20,633 bases of DNA from DAOUGC01 sp034429695 (GCA_034429695.1 DAOUGC010000211.1:1-20633); one strand, 5' to 3'; counted from the first letter of the stretch, positions 1-8,353 are shown. Translations and numbers: made by a program. The notes: a model not told the origin generated them from the letters alone.

Positions 1-2
1 CA

Positions 3-2405
3 TCCCTCAACCCTCTTTTTGCCGAGTTTCCCGATGCCCTGCACTCCATCCAGGAGGTTGTTGATCGCTGCAGCCTCGATTTGCCTTTGGGCACACCCTA
101 CTTTCCGGCTGTACCCATCCCACCGGAACACACTCCCACCAGTTACCTGCGCGAAAAAGCGTATGCAGGCGCCGCCCGGTTGTACGGCAATCTCACCCCT
201 GCGCTGACCGCCCGGCTGGATCATGAACTGGACACCATCTCTTCGCTGGGCTACGAAGCTGTCTTCCTGATTGTTGAAGAAGTGATCGCCTTTGCCCGTC
301 AGGCTAGCATACCCACCTCATCCCGTGGGTCAGCCGCCTCCTCATTGGTGGCACATTGCCTGTCCATCACCACGCCTGATCCGCTGGACTTAAACCTGTA
401 TTTTGAACGATTCCTGAACCCCTCCCGCGCCACCCCTCCGGACATTGATACCGACATCTGTTCACGGCGGAGGGACGAAATTATCAATCATTTGTTTGAT
501 AAATACGGAGCCGACCGCGTGGCGATGGTATGCACCATCAACCGCTTTCGCCCGCGTTCAGCCGTCGGGGATGTCGCCAAAGCGCACGGTTTTTCACCGA
601 CCGAGGTCAATCAGATCACACGCGGGCTGCCGCACCGCTATTTCCCATTCGGCGGCTCTGGACAGGAGAAGCAGGATCTCGCCGCGCGGCTGGCTGAACT
701 CTCCGGCAAAGACCCGGATGGCCGCCTGACGCGCGTCTTCACCCAGGCAATCCAACTGCTCGATCTCCCCCGGCATCTCTCCATGCACCCCGGCGGACTG
801 GTGGTCACGCCGGGATTGATGACAGAGCGGGTTCCGGTTACGCTCTCCGGCAAGGAAGGGCAAATCATCACCCAGCTCGATCTCGATTCCATCGAGCACA
901 TGGGCTTGATCAAAATCGACCTGCTGGGAGTGCGGGGATTGACCGTTCTCGGCGATGTCGCCACGGCAATCCGCACATGGCACGGCAAAAGATACCCCAC
1001 CGCGCTCGATGTGCTGGATGAGATCCCCCTGGAGGATCAACCCACGTCGGAAACTGTGGCTGCCGGACGCACCATCGGATGTTTCCAGATAGAAAGCCCC
1101 GGTATGCGCGCCACGCTGAGGGATATTGGCGCAAAATCCATATCCGACATCATTGCAGCGCTTGCCCTGTTCCGCCCCGGACCGTTAAAAGGCGGATTGA
1201 GGGATGCTTTTGTCCGGCGGCATCATCAAACCGAAAATGATGAGTATCTGCATCCCTCATTGATCGAACTCCTGCGTGAAAGTCACGGTGTGATTTTGTA
1301 CCAGGAGCAGGTACTGCGCATCGCGCATGAAATCGCCGGTTTTAGCATGGCTGAGTCTGATTTACTCAGGCGCGCCATGAGCCATTTTGATCCTGGCAGG
1401 CAAATGCAGGCGCTTAAAGAGAAATTCATCCGTGGCGCAGCCGAACGCAGATCGGTTCCGGCTGAAGCTGCCGAGCGCATCTGGGAGTTAATGGCTTCAT
1501 TTGCAGGATACGGGTTTCCAAAAGCCCATGCAGCCTCTTATGCATTGATTGCATGGCGTTCAGCCTGGTGCAAGACCCATTTTCCGGCTGAATTTCTGGC
1601 GGCAGTGCTGGCAAATTGGGGTGGGTACTACAGCCAGCGGGTTTACATTGCAGAAGCCCGCCGTCTGGGCATTCCCGTTCGCCCTCCGAATATCAATCAC
1701 TCCCTGTCCGAGTTCCGCGTCGCCTACCCGGATGGCGACCCGGTGCTGTACATGGGGCTTGATCAAGTACGGGCTTTAACCCATCGCACCCAGAGCCGCA
1801 TCATTCAGAAACGCCCATTTAAAACGCTCAGCGACTTCCTTGCCAGGGTTGACCCCCGGCCGGTTGAAGTGGAGAATCTGATTCGTTGCAATGCTCTGGT
1901 TGATTTTGGCAGTGAGCCTGATCTGCTCGACCATATTCAACATCGCCGCTGGCGTTCCGGTCAGCCCTCCCTGTTTGACGACCTGTTGGTGGAAGCGCGT
2001 CAGAGCTGGACACCAGAACAAAAAGTGACCGGTCAGCAGGAAATTCTGGGCATATCAGTTGATTACCATCCGCTGGACCTGTTTGCCGATCAAGTTCGTG
2101 CTGCAAATGCAACAAGCACCCTGGCTGCCACGCAGCAGGTTGGCAGAAAGTTGCGGATTGCCGGAATGAGGCAAACATGGAGGCGAAGCATGACTGCCAC
2201 CGGTGAGATGATGGCATTCATCACCGTGGAGGATCTGGATGGGATGATCGACTGTGTGGTATTTCCGGCTGTCTACCGCCGATTCCGGCGAGAATTATCT
2301 GAATCCATCCATCTGATACTCGAAGGCGTCATTGAACAGGAAGAAAACCGTCCAGACCCCATCATGCGTGTTGAACAGGTTTGGGCACTGGAGCAAAAAA
2401 GATGA
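3..2405 (+). CDS. dnaE: DNA polymerase III alpha subunit (DnaE family), N-terminally truncated by window edge
   Basis: Replicative or translesion DNA polymerase of the C family. The frame is open from base 3, and the first codons already read as polymerase, so the true start and the PHP domain lie outside the window; about 800 C-terminal residues are visible. The palm carries the metal-binding acidic motif PDIDTDI (aspartates at 441, 447 and 453) and the third catalytic aspartate in KIDLLG (918-920). Family motifs FQIES, RPGPLKGG, LYQEQVL and GYGFPKAHAASYA follow in order, then a helix-hairpin-helix region and a C-terminal OB-fold (about 2110-2390). It stops right after the OB-fold, so no tau-binding tail is present. 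The motif around RFRPRSAVGDVAKA and the short C-terminus resemble DnaE2-type error-prone polymerases, while the OB-fold reads more like DnaE1; the subtype is unresolved. The stop overlaps the next start (ATGA). Confidence 0.93.
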   Translation, partial: SLNPLFAEFPDALHSIQEVVDRCSLDLPLGTPYFPAVPIPPEHTPTSYLREKAYAGAARLYGNLTPALTARLDHELDTISSLGYEAVFLIVEEVIAFARQASIPTSSRGSAASSLVAHCLSITTPDPLDLNLYFERFLNPSRATPPDIDTDICSRRRDEIINHLFDKYGADRVAMVCTINRFRPRSAVGDVAKAHGFSPTEVNQITRGLPHRYFPFGGSGQEKQDLAARLAELSGKDPDGRLTRVFTQAIQLLDLPRHLSMHPGGLVVTPGLMTERVPVTLSGKEGQIITQLDLDSIEHMGLIKIDLLGVRGLTVLGDVATAIRTWHGKRYPTALDVLDEIPLEDQPTSETVAAGRTIGCFQIESPGMRATLRDIGAKSISDIIAALALFRPGPLKGGLRDAFVRRHHQTENDEYLHPSLIELLRESHGVILYQEQVLRIAHEIAGFSMAESDLLRRAMSHFDPGRQMQALKEKFIRGAAERRSVPAEAAERIWELMASFAGYGFPKAHAASYALIAWRSAWCKTHFPAEFLAAVLANWGGYYSQRVYIAEARRLGIPVRPPNINHSLSEFRVAYPDGDPVLYMGLDQVRALTHRTQSRIIQKRPFKTLSDFLARVDPRPVEVENLIRCNALVDFGSEPDLLDHIQHRRWRSGQPSLFDDLLVEARQSWTPEQKVTGQQEILGISVDYHPLDLFADQVRAANATSTLAATQQVGRKLRIAGMRQTWRRSMTATGEMMAFITVEDLDGMIDCVVFPAVYRRFRRELSESIHLILEGVIEQEENRPDPIMRVEQVWALEQKR

Positions 2406-3595
2406 ACACTTCCCCTTCACCCGACTATCTGGATCATTACGACTTCATCTTCACCGGCGGCGGCGCAGCCGCGCTCAGCCTGGCATGTCACATGCTCAAC
2501 ACGTCCCTTCGGGAGCGCACCATGCTGATCATTGACATGGACTCCAAACAAAAAAACGACCGCACCTGGTGTTTTTGGACCACCAGGCCCACCCTGTTTG
2601 AACCCATTGTTCACCGCACCTGGGAACGTCTATTCTTTGCCGGCGCGGGCGGGTTCAAACATATCTATACTCTTGCACCTTATCGCTATCAGATGATCCG
2701 CGGTATTGATTTTTATCAGCACACCCGCCGCCTGCTCTCTGCCTGTGACAACATCCACTTCCTGCAGGCCAGCGTGGAGCAGGTGGAGGATGGTGACAAC
2801 AGCGGCTTACCTGCCCGGGTGACCGCGGGAGGCAGGTCATTTTCTGCCGGATACGTTTTCAACAGCATTGTCAGGCGCGGCTTCAAACCTGACCCGCAGC
2901 GGTATCACAGTCTGCTGCAACATTTCAGAGGATGGGAGATATCAACAACTTCACCGGCATTTGATCCCAGCCTTCCCACCCTGTTTGATTTCCGCACACC
3001 GCAGAAGGATGCGCTGACTTTCATGTACATTCTTCCCTATGACCCCACCCACGCCATGGTGGAATATACACTCTTCTCACCTGCGGTTTTAAGTGACGGT
3101 GAATATGATCAGGCACTGGATGATTACATTCGGAATATCTTAAAGATACCGGCTTATACAGTTGAGTTTGTGGAGAATGGGGTCATCCCCATGACCGATT
3201 ATCCATTCCAACGCCGTTCGGGTAATCGCGTCCTGCAAATCGGCACATCCGGCGGCAGGGTCAAACCCTCCAGCGGGTACGCCTTCCTGCGCATTCAACG
3301 CGACTCGGCCGCCATCGTACAATCCCTGCTGACTCATGGGCATCCTTTCCATCCCGCACCCGATTCCCCCATCTTTCACTATCTGGACTCAATCATGTTG
3401 CAGGTGATGTTCCGGCACGGCAATGATATGATCAACATCTTTACTGCCATGTTTAAGAACAACCCCATCCAGCGCGTGTTTCGTTTTCTGGATGAAACAA
3501 CCACCCCGGCTCAATTGCTTGGAGTTCTACTCTCGGTGCCACCGTGGCGGTTCATCAAATCATGGTTTAAACTTAAGATATTAAGAAAGATTTAG
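2402..3595 (+). CDS. crtY: lycopene cyclase (CrtY/LCY family)
   Basis: Flavoprotein that cyclises the ends of lycopene to beta-ionone rings in carotenoid synthesis, probably membrane-associated. 397 residues. An N-terminal dinucleotide-binding segment FTGGGAAALSL (about 17-27) is followed by DRTWCFW, a YxYxxIRGIDFY stretch, FNS, HFRGWEI, LPTLFDFR, the VEYTLFS strand, IPMTDYPF and the signature IGTSGGRVKPSSGYAF. All are hallmarks of the single-chain bacterial cyclase family. The third glycine of the usual GxGxxG is alanine. I chose ATG 2402 over an in-frame ATG at 2381 because it forms an ATGA overlap with the upstream polymerase stop, implying translational coupling. No other carotenoid gene is in the window, and the gene sits between two DNA-metabolism genes, which is unusual. 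The product could act on a related acyclic carotene, so substrate is an inference. Confidence 0.88.
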   Translation: MNTSPSPDYLDHYDFIFTGGGAAALSLACHMLNTSLRERTMLIIDMDSKQKNDRTWCFWTTRPTLFEPIVHRTWERLFFAGAGGFKHIYTLAPYRYQMIRGIDFYQHTRRLLSACDNIHFLQASVEQVEDGDNSGLPARVTAGGRSFSAGYVFNSIVRRGFKPDPQRYHSLLQHFRGWEISTTSPAFDPSLPTLFDFRTPQKDALTFMYILPYDPTHAMVEYTLFSPAVLSDGEYDQALDDYIRNILKIPAYTVEFVENGVIPMTDYPFQRRSGNRVLQIGTSGGRVKPSSGYAFLRIQRDSAAIVQSLLTHGHPFHPAPDSPIFHYLDSIMLQVMFRHGNDMINIFTAMFKNNPIQRVFRFLDETTTPAQLLGVLLSVPPWRFIKSWFKLKILRKI

Positions 3596-3601
3596 TTGTT
3601 C

Positions 3602-5875
3602 ATGAAATCCACATCATCGGGTTCCAATTCCACTGGTTCCAACTCAACCAACCAGCAACCTCTGCCAGGCCAGACTCTGGAAGGCGTGCTCGAACGCATC
3701 ACCTATCATAATGAAGAAAATGGCTACACAGTTGCCCGGGTTATCCCCCGCGGCCGTTCGGCTGAGGTAACCGTGGTGGGCAAGATGACCGGTATCAATG
3801 TCGGTGAAACTCTGCGCATGATCGGCCAGTGGACCACCCATCCACAATACGGCCGTCAATTCGAGATCCAGTCCTTCACCGTCCAGTATCCATCCACCGT
3901 GGACGGCATTCGCAAATATCTGGCTTCAGGTCTCATCCCCGGCGTTGGACCGGTTACAGCCACCCGCATCGTGGACACATTTGGCATTGAGACCCTGAAT
4001 ATTATTGAGAATGAACCCGAGCGATTAAAGGAAGTACCGGGCATCGGTGGAAAACGTATTGATCAGATCTCTGCTGCATGGGAACAACAAAAACAGATCA
4101 AAGAGATCATGGTATTCCTTCAATCCCTGGACATATCCACCAGCATGGCGGTTCGCATTTACCGCGAATACGGCCAGAGCGCATTCGAGATCATCCACGC
4201 CGACCCATTCCGTCTGGCGAAAGACATCTTCGGCATTGGCTTCAAGACTGCTGACAAAATTGCGCGCCACCTTGGGATGTCCCCGGATGCGCCTGCCCGC
4301 ATCCGCGCCGGCATCGTGCATGCGCTATCTGCCTTCACCAATGATGGACATTGCTTCACAGAATCAGATCCCTTAATCACCGAAGCGTCCCGCCTGCTGG
4401 AAGTCCCAGCTTCGCTATGCTACACGCAGCTCGATGAATTAATCGATCAGAAAGAATTAATCTCAGAAGAAGGCGCCATCTACCTCCCGGCGTTCCTGCA
4501 TGCCGAACGCGGTGTTGCCCGGAAATTACGCCAGATGCAATCCTCTACACGTGACCGTTGCGCGGCGTTTTTGTCCTTCAACTGGGATTGGGCTTTCTCC
4601 TGGCTTGATCAAACCGGTGATATCCACCTGACCGATCAACAAAAAGCTGCCGTGCGCATGTCGCTAACAAAAAAAATATCAGTACTCACCGGGGGTCCTG
4701 GCACGGGTAAATCCACCATTACTGCCAGTATCATCCGCTTGTTGAATACGCGCAACGCCAGCGTGCTGCTGGCTGCCCCAACCGGCCGTGCAGCCAAGCG
4801 ATTGAACGAGACCACAGGTATTACCGCCAAAACCATTCATCGCCTGCTTGAATACTCTCCATCCGGGAGATCCTCCTTCTCGCGCGATGGCGAGAATCCC
4901 TTGGATGCCGATCTGATCATCATTGATGAAACCTCAATGGTGGACATTTTGCTGATGTACCACCTGCTCAATGCCATCGAAGACGGCAGCCACCTATTGC
5001 TGGTTGGCGATATGGATCAACTACCATCAGTGGGTCCGGGTAATGTTCTCCGAGATTTGATTGCCAGTGAACAAATCCCGGTAACCCGGCTGGAGACCAT
5101 CTTCCGCCAGGCCGAGGATAGTTTCATTATTGAGAATGCCCACCGCATCAACCAGGGACAAATGCCGGTTTTCTCTTCCAACTCATCAGATTTCTTCCTG
5201 TTCCCTGCTGAGGAGCCGGAAAAAGCGGCTGAATGGGTTTTTGATCTGGTGACCGAGCGCATTCCGCGCAAATTTGGCGTCACACCGACTGAGGATGTGC
5301 AGGTGCTTTCTCCCATGTACAGAGGCGCTGCCGGCGTGTCTGAACTGAATATCGGCCTGCAGGCAAAACTGAACCCACCTGCCTTCAACAAACCGGAATA
5401 TGGTCATGGTTCCCGCACTTTCAGGCAGGGTGACCGGGTAATGCAAATCCATAATGATTACGAACGCATGGTCTTTAATGGTGATCAGGGACGCATCTCC
5501 CGTATTGATCTGGAAGAGCACATCATCACCGTCGTCTTTGATGGTCGGGATGTTAATTACGAATATGCCCAACTCGATGAACTGGTGCACGCTTACGCAA
5601 TCAGTATTCATAAATCCCAGGGGTCTGAATATCCCATCGTCATCATTCCACTCCTCACCCATCATTACCGCATGTTGCAGCGCAACCTGCTTTATACCGC
5701 CGTCACACGCGCAAAAAAGGTTGTCATCCTTGTCGGCAACCAAAAAGCCATCGGCAGAGCGGTTTCCAATAATAAAATTGCCCAACGAAACACGCGCTTA
5801 TCGGCACGGTTAAAAGGCATCTATACCACCGATCCACCTGCGCAAACCTTTCTCGACACCCTTTTCGACTTCTAA
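3602..5875 (+). CDS. recD2: RecD2-type ATP-dependent DNA helicase
   Basis: 5'-3' superfamily 1B helicase of the RecD2 type, which acts in DNA repair and fork maintenance without RecBC. 757 residues, normal for the family. An N-terminal OB-like region (LEGVLERITYHNEENGYTV) is followed by tandem helix-hairpin-helix segments (ASGLIPGVGPVTA, VPGIGGKRI, IFGIGFKTADKIA). The helicase core follows: Walker A GGPGTGKST (Lys370), Walker B IIIDETSMVD (Asp442-Glu443), GDMDQLPSVGPG, MYRGAAGVSELN, the SH3-like insertion and IHKSQGSEYP (Lys671), ending in LLYTAVTRAKK. ATG 3602 is preferred; a TTG at 3596 directly after the cyclase stop is the alternative. The first 20 residues are a Ser/Asn/Thr-rich tail coded by an imperfect 15-base repeat. 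It starts 6 bases after the cyclase stop, so it is almost certainly cotranscribed. Confidence 0.95.
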   Translation: MKSTSSGSNSTGSNSTNQQPLPGQTLEGVLERITYHNEENGYTVARVIPRGRSAEVTVVGKMTGINVGETLRMIGQWTTHPQYGRQFEIQSFTVQYPSTVDGIRKYLASGLIPGVGPVTATRIVDTFGIETLNIIENEPERLKEVPGIGGKRIDQISAAWEQQKQIKEIMVFLQSLDISTSMAVRIYREYGQSAFEIIHADPFRLAKDIFGIGFKTADKIARHLGMSPDAPARIRAGIVHALSAFTNDGHCFTESDPLITEASRLLEVPASLCYTQLDELIDQKELISEEGAIYLPAFLHAERGVARKLRQMQSSTRDRCAAFLSFNWDWAFSWLDQTGDIHLTDQQKAAVRMSLTKKISVLTGGPGTGKSTITASIIRLLNTRNASVLLAAPTGRAAKRLNETTGITAKTIHRLLEYSPSGRSSFSRDGENPLDADLIIIDETSMVDILLMYHLLNAIEDGSHLLLVGDMDQLPSVGPGNVLRDLIASEQIPVTRLETIFRQAEDSFIIENAHRINQGQMPVFSSNSSDFFLFPAEEPEKAAEWVFDLVTERIPRKFGVTPTEDVQVLSPMYRGAAGVSELNIGLQAKLNPPAFNKPEYGHGSRTFRQGDRVMQIHNDYERMVFNGDQGRISRIDLEEHIITVVFDGRDVNYEYAQLDELVHAYAISIHKSQGSEYPIVIIPLLTHHYRMLQRNLLYTAVTRAKKVVILVGNQKAIGRAVSNNKIAQRNTRLSARLKGIYTTDPPAQTFLDTLFDF

Positions 5876-5910
5876 TACATATTTTCTTGGGTTTCCCCTA
5901 CCAACCAACG

Positions 5911-5922
5911 GGGTACATACCC
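5911..5922. repeat. short palindrome GGGTA-CA-TACCC downstream of recD2
   Basis: A perfect 5-base dyad separated by two bases, 36 bases after the helicase stop. It has no T-run and too small a loop for a good RNA hairpin, so it reads better as a protein-binding palindrome than as a terminator. No clear intrinsic terminator for the dnaE-crtY-recD2 unit is visible in 5876-6081. Confidence 0.3.
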
Positions 5923-5968
5923 TTGTGATGATAAAGACCTCCCCCTGAGTTCAGCGGAACACTCCCCA

Positions 5969-6000
5969 TTGAACCGCCTTTGCTCAAACACTACTATTAT
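5969..6000 (+). promoter_or_regulatory. candidate sigma70-type promoter of the lipoprotein gene
   Basis: TTGAAC at 5969-5974 lies 17 bases before TACTAT (5992-5997); a better -10, TATTAT at 5995-6000, overlaps it with a 20-base spacer. It lies about 80 bases before the lipoprotein start, leaving a structured leader. Each hexamer matches consensus at only four or five positions. Confidence 0.4.
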
Positions 6001-6011
6001 TGGCGTAGTGT
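5988..6011. promoter_or_regulatory. dyad ACACTAC-N10-GTAGTGT over the -10 region (candidate operator)
   Basis: Two perfect 7-base inverted arms (5988-5994 and 6005-6011) flank TATTATTGGC, so the candidate -10 element lies inside the dyad. A repressor or activator bound here would contact the promoter directly. In RNA it would form a stem with a 10-base loop but has no following T-run, which argues against a terminator. The binding protein is unknown. Confidence 0.4.
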
Positions 6012-6014
6012 CTG

Positions 6015-6051
6015 GAAGGGCAAATTAACGTTAAGAAGAGAAAAGCCCTTC
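6015..6051 (+). promoter_or_regulatory. leader stem-loop with inner palindrome TTAACGTTAA
   Basis: GAAGGGC (6015-6021) pairs perfectly with GCCCTTC (6045-6051); the 23-base loop contains the 10-base palindrome TTAACGTTAA (6025-6034). The structure lies in the presumed 5' untranslated region and ends 19 bases before the Shine-Dalgarno sequence GGAGGT (6071-6076). It could affect mRNA stability or be a second binding site. Confidence 0.35.
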
Positions 6052-6081
6052 AATTAGTTGATTATTTATAGGAGGTAAGTA

Positions 6082-7314
6082 ATGTCCAAGAAATGGATTA
6101 TATTTTCCGTGGTCGCAATCCTCGCACTGGCCCTTTCGGCCTGTGGTGGAGCTGCTACCGAGGACGGTACAATGGGAACCGCCACGTTGGATGCTGGCGG
6201 AGCCCCGATTGACGAAGGTTTGGATGAAGGTATGGATGTAACCATGACCCCCGAAGCCGGGTTGGGTGATGGTACTGAAACTGAAGATATGACCGCCACT
6301 GGCACCCCTGAAGCATCACTGGGTGACGACGACGGCAGTGAGGATATGGAATCAGACGGCCTCGCTGAAGACAGCCCTTATCGTTTCACCAGCCTTAATG
6401 ATTATGACGTGGTGGATTCCGAAGGCGACACCGTTGCTGATGTTGAAGGTTTCCTGATTGATCGCCAGGCCGGGCAGATCCAGTATGTTCTCGTTGGCGC
6501 TGGTGGTGTTCTGGGCATCGGCGAGAAGGATATTCTGGTCCCCTTTGGTGCTCTTTCGACAGATGGCAGCATGGCCAGCACCGCTGATGACATGGAAGAA
6601 TCTTTCACCTTGAACGTTGATCGTCAGGTGATTGAAGACGCCCCGAATTTCGATGGTGGCGCATATCCTGACACCACCGCCAGTGGTTGGGACGGTGAAC
6701 TGCGCACTTACTGGGGCGGTATTGGTGTACCTGTGACGGGCGGCGTTGGCGCTGATGGTCCCGAAGGCCAGTCGGCCAACTTGGTACTCCTGCGCGACGT
6801 CTCGGATGTCAATGTTGTTTCCAATGACGGTGAAGATATTGGCGATATTGAAGATTTCATTGTTGATCCTCAGTCCGGTCAGGTTCGTTATGTAATTCTG
6901 GCGACCGGCGGCGCATTGGACATGGGCGAATGCTTCATGCCCTTGCCCTGGTCAGCTTTGAACTGGGAAGTTGATGCCTCGGCCATGAGCGGCGGTAGCG
7001 AGATCGGCATGGACGGCGAAGGCACTGACGCTGACGGCACTGATGCGGGCCAGGTTGCCACACTCGATCCGGCTGCTGGCGATGCTGATGCTGGCGAGGC
7101 GACCACCGAACCCCGTATGGGCGCTGACGGCGCGGTTGAGGGTCAGGGCTTGATGGGTCCTTACACTGTGGCAATCAACATGGACATGGAAACCCTCAAT
7201 GCCGGTCCGTGCTTCGAGAACCTCGAAGATTTGCCTGCCATTAGCGGTACCGGTTGGGAAGCTGAGTGGGACTCCCTCTGGATGGATGACGGCAGCATGG
7301 ACGCGGATGAATAA
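6082..7314 (+). CDS. lipoprotein with two PRC-barrel-like modules
   Basis: Predicted exported, lipid-anchored protein of 410 residues with unknown role. The N-terminus is a lipoprotein signal: KK, a hydrophobic stretch, then lipobox LSAC with Cys21. Residues 22-98 are a flexible Asp/Glu/Gly/Thr/Met-rich linker. Two PRC-barrel-like units follow at about 100-158 (VVDSEGDTVADVEGFLID, GQIQYVLVG) and 233-297 (VVSNDGEDIGDIEDFIVD, GQVRYVILA). Each is trailed by a similar segment ending in GW plus W (SGWDGELRTYW; TGWEAEWDSLW), so the module is duplicated. A second acidic linker lies at about 300-350. The protein is very acidic overall. PRC-barrels usually mediate protein or cofactor contacts, and their use in secreted lipoproteins is poorly understood. 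The start is fixed by GGAGGT five bases upstream. It is probably monocistronic, with its own promoter region and terminator. Confidence 0.88.
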   Translation: MSKKWIIFSVVAILALALSACGGAATEDGTMGTATLDAGGAPIDEGLDEGMDVTMTPEAGLGDGTETEDMTATGTPEASLGDDDGSEDMESDGLAEDSPYRFTSLNDYDVVDSEGDTVADVEGFLIDRQAGQIQYVLVGAGGVLGIGEKDILVPFGALSTDGSMASTADDMEESFTLNVDRQVIEDAPNFDGGAYPDTTASGWDGELRTYWGGIGVPVTGGVGADGPEGQSANLVLLRDVSDVNVVSNDGEDIGDIEDFIVDPQSGQVRYVILATGGALDMGECFMPLPWSALNWEVDASAMSGGSEIGMDGEGTDADGTDAGQVATLDPAAGDADAGEATTEPRMGADGAVEGQGLMGPYTVAINMDMETLNAGPCFENLEDLPAISGTGWEAEWDSLWMDDGSMDADE

Positions 7315-7353
7315 ACCTCACCCACCACTGCTCCTTAAGATATTTCGTTGAAT

Positions 7354-7390
7354 GGTCACCCTGGGTCGCGAGATCCGGGGTGATTTATTT
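7354..7390 (+). terminator. intrinsic terminator after the lipoprotein gene
   Basis: TCACCCTGG (7356-7364) pairs with CCGGGGTGA (7375-7383) over nine base pairs including one U-G pair, with a 10-base loop. It is followed by TTTATTTAA. It lies 40 bases after the lipoprotein stop. Confidence 0.65.
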
Positions 7391-7417
7391 AATCCAACCA
7401 ATGACTTGCCTTATAAT
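7389..7417 (+). promoter_or_regulatory. candidate promoter of the membrane protein gene
   Basis: A perfect TATAAT at 7412-7417 with a weak -35 (TTAATC, 7389-7394) at a 17-base spacing. It lies right after the upstream terminator and about 50 bases before the start at 7468, which fits an independent transcript. Confidence 0.45.
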
Positions 7418-7467
7418 CAATTAATCACTTCTCTTCGCTTATTTGCACATCATCTATGGGAGGAACC

Positions 7468-8217
7468 ATGGGCAAGGATTCATCTTCTGAATCGAACAAA
7501 GACAACCGTATCTGGTTGGGATTGGTACTGCTTGTGCTTGGATTGCTTTTCCTTTTGGAGCGCTTCAGCGATTTCTCATTTGACAATTGGTGGGCTTTGT
7601 TCATCCTGATCCCGGCGCTTTCCTCTTTCGCTGGTGCATGGGAGATGACCCGCAGGGCTGGTCACTTCACCTATGCTGCCCGGGCAGCCCTGGTGGGAGG
7701 GCTGTTTCCGCTGATCGTGGCGGTCATGTTCCTGTTCAAACTGGACTGGGGTCAGTGGTGGCCCATGTTTGTCATCCTGGCAGGTATTTCAGCCATTTCC
7801 AATGGGCTGACATTTGGGACCATTGATAACCCCAAAGCGTCCCGCATGGCTCATCTGTTTCAACCCTGGCTAATTGGTCTGGGTCTCGGCGCTGTTTATC
7901 TGGGGACGGGTTTCCTGCTCAAAAACCTGGATGTGTTCAATCCCACCTTCATCTTTGATCGCTGGTGGGCAATCGCCATTGCCTTCCCTGCCCTGGGCGG
8001 CCTCATCACCACCTTCCTCCTGTATGGCGAACGTCGCCGGTTTGACTGGTTGGTGCTTGCCAACTTAATGGCAACCTTTGCCGCAGCAGCGCCTGCAGTG
8101 GTTGCCATTGCCGGTTTCCCATGGTCATACATCAACCCCATCATTCTGATTGCCGCCGGTTTTGTTTTTCTGCTCTTTGGACTCGGCGCGATGGGCAGCA
8201 GCAACAAGTCTGAATAA
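7468..8217 (+). CDS. multi-pass membrane protein made of repeated LiaF/DUF5668-like units
   Basis: 249-residue integral membrane protein, function not known. After a short Ser/Lys-rich N-terminus there are about eight hydrophobic segments arranged as roughly four similar hairpins. Each hairpin has an aliphatic helix, a short aromatic loop (FDNWWALFILIPAL, WGQWWPMFVILAG, FDRWWAIAIAFPAL and the degenerate PWSYINPIILIAAG) and a second helix. The Trp pairs fall at 41-42, 97-98 and 166-167, with Trp219 in the last unit. This resembles the transmembrane part of LiaF/LiaI-type envelope-stress proteins and DUF5668, seen here without the C-terminal cytoplasmic or extracellular domain. ATG 7468 is chosen because GGGAGG (7458-7463) precedes it by four bases; an ATG at 7456 would overlap that ribosome site. 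It is flanked by terminators on both sides, so it is likely monocistronic. Confidence 0.8.
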   Translation: MGKDSSSESNKDNRIWLGLVLLVLGLLFLLERFSDFSFDNWWALFILIPALSSFAGAWEMTRRAGHFTYAARAALVGGLFPLIVAVMFLFKLDWGQWWPMFVILAGISAISNGLTFGTIDNPKASRMAHLFQPWLIGLGLGAVYLGTGFLLKNLDVFNPTFIFDRWWAIAIAFPALGGLITTFLLYGERRRFDWLVLANLMATFAAAAPAVVAIAGFPWSYINPIILIAAGFVFLLFGLGAMGSSNKSE

Positions 8218-8241
8218 CCCCGGTCACCATCTTGTTCATTC

Positions 8242-8276
8242 CCACCACCTCCGCAAAACGGGGGTGGTGGTGTTTT
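8242..8276 (+). terminator. strong intrinsic terminator after the membrane protein gene
   Basis: CCACCACCTCCG (8242-8253) pairs with CGGGGGTGGTGG (8259-8270) over 12 base pairs with one U-G pair and a CAAAA loop, followed by TGTTTT. It lies 25 bases after the stop codon and separates this gene from the glycan operon. Confidence 0.8.
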
Positions 8277-8353
8277 CCACCCGATACATAAAAATCCTGC
8301 CTGTCATTACACACATATCCCCGACTTGCCTTCAAAACCTGACGTTGGGTTCG

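Noticed and set aside
2381..2401. Earlier ATG for the lycopene cyclase
   Set aside because: The ATG at 2402 gives the typical ATGA coupling with the dnaE stop, and the extra seven residues are not needed for the fold.
5186..5785. 199-codon open frame on the - strand
   Set aside because: It is antisense to the helicase motifs of recD2 and has no recognisable protein features.
5911..5922. Terminator for the dnaE-crtY-recD2 unit
   Set aside because: The palindrome has a two-base loop and no T-run, so it is not a convincing intrinsic terminator.
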